A stretch of 64,000 bases of DNA, taken from NCBI GenBank assembly GCA_006384855.1, contig VCJN01001822.1, positions 1 through 64,000 of the forward strand, written 5' to 3'. A program made the position numbers and the translations under genes. Under the pieces are notes generated by a model. That model was not told the DNA's origin and did no database searches. It was given only the letters and a program-made list of their open reading frames with translations. The stretch comes from Tetraselmis striata. Taxonomy: Eukaryota > Chlorophyta > Chlorodendrophyceae > Chlorodendrales > Chlorodendraceae. Below are positions 56,568 to 64,000 of this stretch, in pieces. Position 1 is the stretch's first letter. Every line of letters begins with the position of its first letter.

Positions 56568-57149
56568 TCGCCCACTCGCAGATACATCACCGCCTTGATA
56601 TGTATCGAGTGATGATTATTAATTTACAACACGATGTCATCTCTACTGTCATGCAGTGGCTGGTTAGGGGCGATGATGCCGACCCACACTGTGGATGGCG
56701 CTACGTAGGGCATATATTTGGCGGCCTGGTGGTGTAATCTGCTGTGCGTGGCGGCAAAATAGGGCCCATGCTGGGATGGAGCACGCGATACCACGTGGTG
56801 ATACCACGCAGCCAATCAGGTACCCACCGCCGCCAAGCTATAGTGCGTTTTGGGAGCTGAGCACGCAGTGGCTAGTCGAATAGGTGGCAGCACTAATAGG
56901 GACGGTTGGTCCGTTGGCAGGTGCACAGTGTAGCAGTGCTCATGGACGGGGGCGGCACCTGAGGACACGGGCTATGGCAGTTCAGCAGCGATGCCCTACA
57001 GTCAATCACGTATTTCCTTTAACTGATGCATTGAGACATGACGTGTGTGGACAAGCGGGCAGTAGCGACGACAGGCACCACCGACAGGTCCATATATCGA
57101 GTCAACTGCACAAGGACCTAGAATGTGGCGGAGCGCAAACAAGAGAGGA
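55315..57149. other. intergenic, nothing recognised
   Basis: Contains a 27-C run (56340-56366), a second broken C run near 56451-56470, a CA-type microsatellite (about 56520-56567) and GTAC-rich patches. The frame at 55882-56286 (134 codons) has no recognisable domain. Confidence 0.5.
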
Positions 57150-58600
57150 ATTAGGGTATCCCGCGCATAGCGTGATGAGGAGATATTTCCATACAATTAC
57201 GAATATGAGGTAGTGGAGGGACCTTTCCAGGCTTCACTTTCAGCTTTGAAAAGTCTTTCAGTCCTTGCCCATCACGCAAAACATCAAGTGCGTCTGCAAC
57301 CTGAAGGGCTGTCATGTTGCGCTCAGCGGCAGTCCGTTGATCCACTAGATCTATTATGGGCTTTCGGAGAGAATAAAACTGCCGGCCTTTGTCTGACTTC
57401 CTTCATTCTTTCCACGCTGGATAGGTATCTGGACTGTCAATCGTTGTTTTTATTGGTGGCTTGTGCCACTGTTGCGTCCGGCTATTATTCATGCATTCTT
57501 TGGCGTCCCATTTCTCGTGCTCTGACCCGGAACTCATTGAGAACTTCCGGCAACGTGCCCTGGTAGGACTTGTCCTGCATGCACGCAGCAGTGGCCCGAG
57601 GCCCTTATCTCAGCGACGATATCTCATAGCAGAGAGGATGTCGCAGTGTAAATAAATTGTGCGACACCTCAGCAATCAGATGCATAGATATACATGAAAA
57701 CAATGTAATGACCCTGTTGCTGGTTGTAAAAATTTATATGATTCGCTTTCAGGGAAGGAGCAACGGCTGGCTCAGTGTATACTTCTCTCCATTCACCAGC
57801 TATCTTGTAGAACCCAATTTGTCAAAAGGCGAGCAACGGCACCGAAAGACTGACTCGGATTTTTATGGAAACAAGATATGATGTAAATAAATTCAGCAAC
57901 GTAAGTGCGCTGACTCCATGATATATTATGCAGCAGTCAAAATCAAAGTGAAACGTACTAGTGACTACTCGGGATGATTGCACTGAATAATTATGCTCAT
58001 GCCCTCACGTCGCCACGGCTTTTTCTTTTTCCTTCGCCAACGACGTCTCGCACATAAATGTACCGCAACCATTGCTCAGAAGCACGATTCCAGCCACCAA
58101 CACTCGTCAGGATGGGATACTCATGCGAGCGGTTCTTGTCAGCATCTGCCCATCCCATCAGATTCACCCAGTGGATGAATTTTCTGGCTTTTGAATGGTA
58201 GACCCTGCACACATACCTCCGGAAACATGCATGCTTTAAGGACGATGGATCTTGGCCACCATTCAACCAAACTATTAACGCACCTCACGATGGAGTCCAC
58301 TTGAATTGCTGCCGCAATGGGGGGCAACATGAGGGAGGCAGGGGGCAAGAGTGTGTAGTCATTGTTGATAATCCGCAACACGTGTACACCACAACGGCAC
58401 AACGTACGAGTCTGTGCCACTGGTGCTCGCAAAATAAGGACTGCAAGCGCTGTTGTCTTCGACCAACTTTTTGTAGACGGGGTCGTCTAGTACTGCCGCT
58501 TCCGATTGCTCGCGTTGCGGCCGGCATATGTACTGCGTCCCCCTGCATAGCCAATTGCAACTTGCAACCAAAGGTAAACTGTTAGCGGGGCAAATACCGG
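57150..58600 (-). pseudogene. decayed coding sequence of unknown family
   Basis: Several adjacent minus-strand frames look protein-like rather than random: DPVYKKLVEDNSACSPYF (about 58490-58430), ARKFIHWVNLMGWADADKN (about 58190-58130), and YSLRKPIIDLVDQRTAAERN leading to DALDVLRDGQGLKDFSKLK (about 57375-57235). Frames and stops alternate between them. The last stretch resembles C-terminal helices of some transposon proteins, but no motif is decisive. Confidence 0.3.
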
Positions 58601-59377
58601 CGGTGGAAACTGCTGCATACTAAATGGTCACGCGGCGGACCAGCTAACTCGTACCGCGCAGAAAGTCGGAGCCGAGTGGCGGCAAGCGATTGCAGCTCTC
58701 GCAGCAACGAATCAACACAATGACACAGCGGCCGCTGGTACATATGATACAATGATACCTAGTGATGCGTATCCGTCCCCCACACGTGGATACAGAGCGC
58801 TGAAAGTTCGCTGCGGTGGTGCTGGGGCGGCAGCCCGGGGGAGGAGGAGGGGGCGCGGGGGGGGGGGGGGGGGGGGCGATCACCAACCCGCGAGCCCTGC
58901 TGCCACGAGATCGACGCGAGCGCCGCCTGCTCCTCTGGATTGGGGGGGGGGGGGGGGGGCCGAAGCGCCAGTAGGGCCTCAGTTCAACACCACCACCCCG
59001 TCCTGCTTCAAATTTCCTTCAGCGCAAGTCGACCACCGGAGGCGACAGGTAAGCTTGTAACCATGTAGTCCGATCCTGGGTAAACAGTACTTTAAACAGG
59101 TGATCTGAGGCCTATTATTAGGCTCGGGTACGGGTCTAGAGAACGATCACCGCCTATGTGTCCGTGATCGGGATCACCAACACCCGTGATCACAGCCCTC
59201 GGGAGTATTACTTTTAGCAGTAGGTGGATTTATTACTGCCTTTTTGTAATTCACAGAAGTACCGTCACCGATAATGAAAGGGATTATTCTACTAATACTT
59301 TAAAATGTTTGCAGCAATAAATAATGGCATGCTTGCCCCAACTAAGCGGCGCTTCGCGCCGGGGATCTGTGGAGGTG
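58601..59377. other. intergenic with G runs
   Basis: Two G runs (about 58857-58876 and 58940-58959) lie here. No gene was recognised. Confidence 0.5.
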
Positions 59378-59399
59378 CCCCTACCTCTTGGGTTGAGCG
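59378..59399 (+). repeat. 22-bp inverted repeat, left arm
   Basis: cccctacctcttgggttgag plus cg; perfect reverse complement of 60757-60778, 1.36 kb away. Confidence 0.7.
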
Positions 59400-59522
59400 T
59401 GGTGCGGGATGCGGGCCGCTTTTAGCCGGCTTGCAGTGTTGATCTTGTAATACTGTTGTTTCCGGGTAATAATGCTTTTAGCGTTAGATTTGTCAGTAAT
59501 TTATTTTTCAAAAGAGACGTAA

Positions 59523-59772
59523 AAGTAAAGTAAAGTTCGCCCCGGGACATCGGCCGAAGCCGCCCCAGCACTTGACCTCGTGCGCCAACTGCAGTCGTAG
59601 GTCTGGCATAGCCCATAGACCATTGCCTCATTCGAACCCCGAAGGGCTAATGCATCAACCGAGTAAACCCGGGACACGCCGGGCCGATATTGCCGAAATA
59701 CATCGGCCAGGAATCGAACCCGGTACCTCTCGCACACGAGACGACCGCTCTACCGAGCGGACAAGGGATGTA
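59523..59772 (-). repeat. tRNA-derived SINE, copy 3 (most complete)
   Basis: On the minus strand the head reads gctcggtagagcggtcgtct (D-arm region), an anticodon-like hairpin, and a T-arm ccgggttcgattcctgg followed by cgatgta. The body contains a second T-arm-like ggggttcgaatgagg and ends near a tttactttacttttacg tail. The head most resembles a tRNA with a shortened D-loop; the amino acid was not assigned because the anticodon loop does not fold cleanly. Confidence 0.72.
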
Positions 59773-61280
59773 CCTTGTAAAGGTTTTGCCGGTATTACGG
59801 GTACACGTACTCGTAATCCGGACAGACGGCCTAGGCGAGCTGGGACCAGCCCGCCTATCCGCACGTTGGCCCATTTTTCAGGTCCTCATTCGATTCGTGA
59901 CGTACCCCGGTACTGAATCACTGCGTCTTTGTTACGAGATGAGACAGTACCGGTACGAGTATGCAGTGACGACTAAGCCCTCACGGCCCGGCCGGTCTCG
60001 AGCCGCCGGGCCGAGACCGTATTATTTTGTAAAACCAGATTAAATCTGCAAGCCGCGTAAAAGCGGGCCGCTGACTACTGGTGTGCATTACAAAAAGGCC
60101 GGTACCCAACCCACCGCTAAAAGTTGTACTACCCAAAAAAAAAAAAAGCAGCACTACAAGATCAGCAATACAGTACAAGCCGCCTACAGGCGGCCCGCAT
60201 CCCGCACGAGGCCGCGCAGGTCGGGCCGGTCGTCAGGTCTACGGGGCGGGCACGGCGCGAATCGCCACGCCCGCCGCCTGTACCGGCACCGGACGCCGGA
60301 GGCCGTCGTTCGACCGTCGCCCGTCCGTCGACGGACGCCGGGCCCCGGGTCGGCGGACTGCCCCCGCACCGCGGCGACCCCTTTTTACAGCATCATACTT
60401 GGACTACCGTATAGGTAAGGAATAGTCGCTGAATAGTCTCGCTTGCTGATTCAGCAGTAAAATCGCGCTGCGGTACCGCGTTATTTTGGCGTTTTAGACG
60501 AATATATGACGTGCTTGGGCTAGAATACACGCGCATTCATTCAGAATGTTACCGTACACGTACCAGTACCGTGAAATCAAACGAGCGAAAACCGAACGTA
60601 TGACGGTCCATCCACGAAGCGCGTATGGGGGAGGACGGAGGACGGAGGACGGAGGACGGAGGACGGACGCCTAACAATCCGTGATAAAACCGTATTGCGA
60701 CCGGTATCGATTCTCACGTATTCCAGGCGATTTCGGACGCGGCTCTCCTTTTCCTCCGCTCAACCCAAGAGGTAGGGGAATTCGCATTACGCGAACATGC
60801 CGACGCCCAAACGGGTAGGGCGGATCTTTCGTGGTCAGTGCCGGCGGGTATTGTGATGGCAGTGATTTTAGACGGTGATCCACAGTGTTGTAAATTCCGT
60901 CACTGGCCTTTAATTAGTCTTGCAGAATGCTTCGGCAATTTGCTGTTGACTATGAGGGAGCCTCGCCTACCCAGGGCTTTCCGTAAATGGATCGCTGCCT
61001 AAACGGCCGTCGTAGAGACGCTGCATGGGTTTCACTGGTGCCAGTCCTGTCTCGGGGACGAAAAAAACAATGATATGTGGGTACCCTGCAGGTGCAGGTA
61101 CAGGGTACCTGTACAGTATGCATGTAAGGATTCTACAGGATGGTAGCGGATTATTCGAGGCCTCGAGGGGCACCTGTACGTACAAGGTTGCTGTCTCAAA
61201 ACTTATCTGCCAGTAGTCGCGTACTTGGCAGCACTTCCACGCTTGCGAACCCGGAGTCAACCCGCAGCGCACTCACCGCC
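59773..61280. other. intergenic upstream of the SPX gene
   Basis: No supported gene. Contains an A run near 60125-60145, a 7-bp tandem repeat (gaggacg, about 60630-60668) and the right arm of the 22-bp inverted repeat. The last few hundred bases should hold the SPX promoter. Confidence 0.5.
60757..60778 (-). repeat. 22-bp inverted repeat, right arm
   Basis: Perfect reverse complement of 59378-59399. Confidence 0.7.
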
Positions 61281-63555
61281 ATGAAGTTCGGCCGCCTGCT
61301 GCGCGATGCTTCGGCGGAGCTCCCAGAGATGGAGAGCCTGTTCAGCTGTTACAAGCAGCTGAAGAAGCAGCTGAAGCGAATCCACGCGGGCAACCACGCC
61401 AGCAGCTGCGACTCAATCAGCAGCGACGAGCAGGGCGGCGAAGCGGACCGCTCGAGCGGCAGCCTGTCCAGCGCCGCTGCCCAAGCCAGCGCCCGCAACG
61501 CCATGCCTCCTCCGCCACCTCCCGCTGTCGCAAATTCTCGCGCTCGAGAGCCCGTCATAGGTAACTCCCTGCGCACTGATTTCTGACCCACTTGAGAAGG
61601 GTGGTGGCGGGGGGGTGGGGGGGGGGTGGGGGGGGGGAGGGGGGAGCTACCGCCGGTACCACTGCAGCAATATCGGTCGCGGAGAATATTCCCGTGTGAA
61701 AATTGTTATTCCCGCGTTGTGTCATACGAATACGAGTACGATACTTTAAGTCGTCTAGTCTTTGTTCGTCGTAGTTACATATTAATCCAGTCACGCTCCG
61801 ACTCGGCGGTTGCTCATCCGCCACGCCGCTCCGCACCGCAGCGCTCCCGGCTTGGTTAATGGCACCTGTGGCTGAGCGTGAGAGCCCGCTCGTCCCACCA
61901 TCGTGGAGGTCCGGGCGTTGGCGTTGGCGCCACAGGTGCTGCGATGTGGTGCGCGCGGGCGTCCCCGCGGCTCACGCGCGCCGCTGCTTGCTGCGCCGCG
62001 AATAATCGTACCCGTATTATTAGTTATCCGGCTGATGCCACACGAGGATTGTACTACTGTACCGATTTACCCGACATCAAATGCTACATACGGACAAGAT
62101 ACGGAATATGGGCAGCTATACTGCGTGCTGTACTGCGCTGCTGCGCTGTTCTTGGATATGCCAGTACACGAGCAGCAGCAGCATATATACCGGTATTTTG
62201 CATATACTTTATATTGTACATCCAGAAGTTCTAGCGCAGCCGGACACGAGGTACCGTGCCCACACACCGCGGTCGACCGCGATGGCTACCGCCCGTGGAC
62301 TGCGTCGACTCGTCCGCGTGACGAGGCGGCCCGGCTCTGCCTGAGGCTGGCCCATCGATCGGCTCAGCGTCACGGGGATGCCCCCACCGCCCGGTTTCCG
62401 CTTCATTTGACCCCTACGGGCAGGCAGCGGTTGGGTGGGGGTGCGCTCACCCTGCGCTCGTTGCTCTGGCGACCGCTGCCCCGGCTGCCGGCGTTGCCTT
62501 TGCTGTACCGCGTCATGCACCCCCCATCCTTTTCGCGGCCCCTCGGCTCCGGCGGTGCTGAACATTGCCCTGGTCCTCCCATGGTCTCGGTACCGCAGAG
62601 CCTCCGTCGGCGGAGGAGGTGAAGCGCAGCGCGGCGGCCTGCGCGGAGCTGACGCCGGAGGAGACGGGCTTTCTGCAGGCGCTGATCGAAAACGTGCAGC
62701 GCTTCAACGACGTGTTCCTGGAGAAGGAGGAGCAGAGCATCATCCACCTGCGTGGCCTGCAGGACGCCAAGCTGGGCGCGCCCGACAGCCTGGACAACCT
62801 CAAGTGTGTGTACAAGGAGTACGTGGACCTGCACGGCGACCTGCTGCTGCTCATGCACTGGTCTGTGCTCGCGTACACCGGCCTTGTCAAGATCCTCAAG
62901 AAGCACCACAAGCGCACCGGCCTGCTCCTGCGCGCGCCGTTCCTTAGCGACCTGCTGGCACAGCCCTTCTGCTCCACGGAGGTATAGCCCCCAAGCGGGT
63001 GGCAGGATGTACGGGCATCAGTCGCATGTGCCTATTTGTTTTTGGGGGGGGGGGGGGGGGGGGGAGAGCCGCCTGACGCTCACCTGTGTGCTGCCCTCTG
63101 CGCAGGGGACGGCGGGGCTGGTGCGCAAAGCGGAGGACGAGATCAGCAAGCTGTCGCGCGAGATGCGGTGGCTGGAGTCTGGCGAGGCGGACGCTGCCGT
63201 TGACGGTGTGGAAGACAGCGCCGCCGCCGCGGAGGATGGCTGCAGTGGCCGCGCCTCGGCACCCACCCCCGGCAGCGCCGGCGAGCCGTCTTTCGCAGGG
63301 CCGGACAAGCCCTCTGCATGCACCCATGCTTGGCACGCCAGCGGCTCAGTGGAGGCCGAGGGCGGCCTGGCGGGCACCAAGCGGCCGGCGCCCGAGGAGG
63401 CGGATGCGGAGGAGCTGCCCGCGGGCACGCGCCGCGCGCAGGCGGCGCTTGGCACCTGGCGCCAGCTCTCAGAGACCGCCTCAACGCCGTCCACCGTGTG
63501 CATGCACGCCTCTATCCGGGAGGGCACCCCCATCACGGAGGTCTCCGGCTGCTGA
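61281..63555 (+). CDS. SPX-domain protein (phosphate/inositol pyrophosphate sensing)
   Basis: Exons 61281-61560, 62599-62981 and 63106-63555 join in phase (1, then 0) to give about 370 residues. The protein opens MKFGRLLRDASAELPEMESLF, the classical SPX start, followed by YKQLKKQLKRIH. Exon 2 supplies the long SPX helices (FLQALIENVQRFNDVFLEKEE; LLLLMHWSVLAYTGLVKILK) and the basic KILKKHHKRTG cluster that in SPX proteins binds inositol pyrophosphates. Exon 3 adds a helix (LVRKAEDEISKLSREMRW) and an Ala/Glu/Pro-rich tail with no further domain. It is therefore not a VTC, EXS or MFS transporter and resembles plant SPX regulators of phosphate-starvation transcription factors. A G run lies in intron 2. 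Confidence 0.9.
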
Positions 63556-64000
63556 AGCCCCTGCCCCCCTCTGTCTTCTCCCCCCTCCTCTCCCCACCCA
63601 AGCTGGCCAGCGCCGGGCGGTGAGAGGCCCCTGTAACGCGATGAGGACCCCTCTCCCCCCCCCCCCCCCCCCCCCCCCTTCCGTGTTTGTAATGCGATGA
63701 TCGCTCTGAGTCCACACCCAGCCCCCAGATGTGCCCCACCCTCCCTGCCAACTCCACAGCCCCTTGGCAGCTGTCAGTCCACAGCCATGTGCACCCTGGC
63801 AAGAGGGCTCGCGGCGCCTCATCTTTGGTGGCAACCCGTGTGCCGTCTCCACGAAAGAGGGCGGCGCTTGGGGGTAGAGTGCCAATGTTGGCATAGCGAC
63901 CACGTAGACGTCTTCGCCCTACCCCTAGCTGAGCACTGGTGGCACGTTAGGTAATGCCACTACTAGAAGAAGCAGGGCGCGCCATGGCTGCTGGGCAGCG
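63556..64000. other. intergenic downstream of the SPX gene
   Basis: Holds a run of about 26 C (63653-63678). No gene recognised up to the window edge. Confidence 0.5.

Noticed and set aside
60200-60420. Ribosomal RNA fragment
   Set aside because: High GC and palindromic patches suggested it, but no conserved rRNA core sequence is present.
60671-60883. Organellar-like insertion (70-codon minus-strand frame)
   Set aside because: The sequence looked briefly like an organellar reading frame, but no specific organellar gene could be named.

Overview
This is a eukaryotic nuclear window, most likely from a microalga of the green lineage. The host genes are GC-rich and split by many short GT-AG introns. 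They include a plastid lipid-associated (fibrillin) protein and an SPX phosphate-sensing protein, and runs of 20-28 G or C punctuate introns and intergenic DNA. The species cannot be named from the sequence alone.

Only three host genes are convincing. (1) 15291-25858 (+): a 17-exon gene of about 1,998 residues for a single-pass receptor-like class III nucleotidyl cyclase. It has a signal peptide, a LamG-like fold, a discoidin-like fold, one membrane helix and two tandem cyclase domains with complementary active-site residues. (2) 26555-27844 (-): a two-exon PAP/fibrillin protein. (3) 61281-63555 (+): a three-exon SPX-domain protein. No operon-like relationship links them.

The rest is mostly mobile DNA, layered by nested insertion. 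From left to right: a truncated tyrosine-recombinase (YR) element (340-1392); a MULE DNA transposon with 23-bp inverted repeats (2363-6524) with a tRNA-derived SINE near its end; a young Ty1/copia element (7243-14239) with nearly identical 481-bp LTRs, a perfect 5-bp target duplication and a DNMT3-like cytosine methyltransferase domain inside its polyprotein; then the cyclase and fibrillin genes; then a complete-looking YR element without reverse transcriptase (28159-31378), bounded by split direct repeats (A1 ... B1-A2-B2); two copies of a 71-bp MITE; a decayed chromodomain Ty3/gypsy element (32403-41527) whose 3' LTR is split by a piggyBac-like transposon.

Further right, a second YR element on the plus strand (about 41540-42060 and 50531-50673) is split by a DIRS/PAT-like retroelement (42061-50530), which is itself interrupted by an unrecognised two-gene, tail-to-tail unit (about 42761-46240). 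A PIF/Harbinger transposon (52002-55314) follows, with convergent transposase and Myb-like genes separated by a ~120-bp tandem array, and then a repeat-rich tract leading to the SPX gene.

The most notable observations are the methyltransferase domain carried by the copia element, the split-direct-repeat YR elements and the nested insertion exactly at a YR terminal repeat, the pseudo-heterodimeric cyclase, and C-homopolymers that abut intron 5' splice sites.
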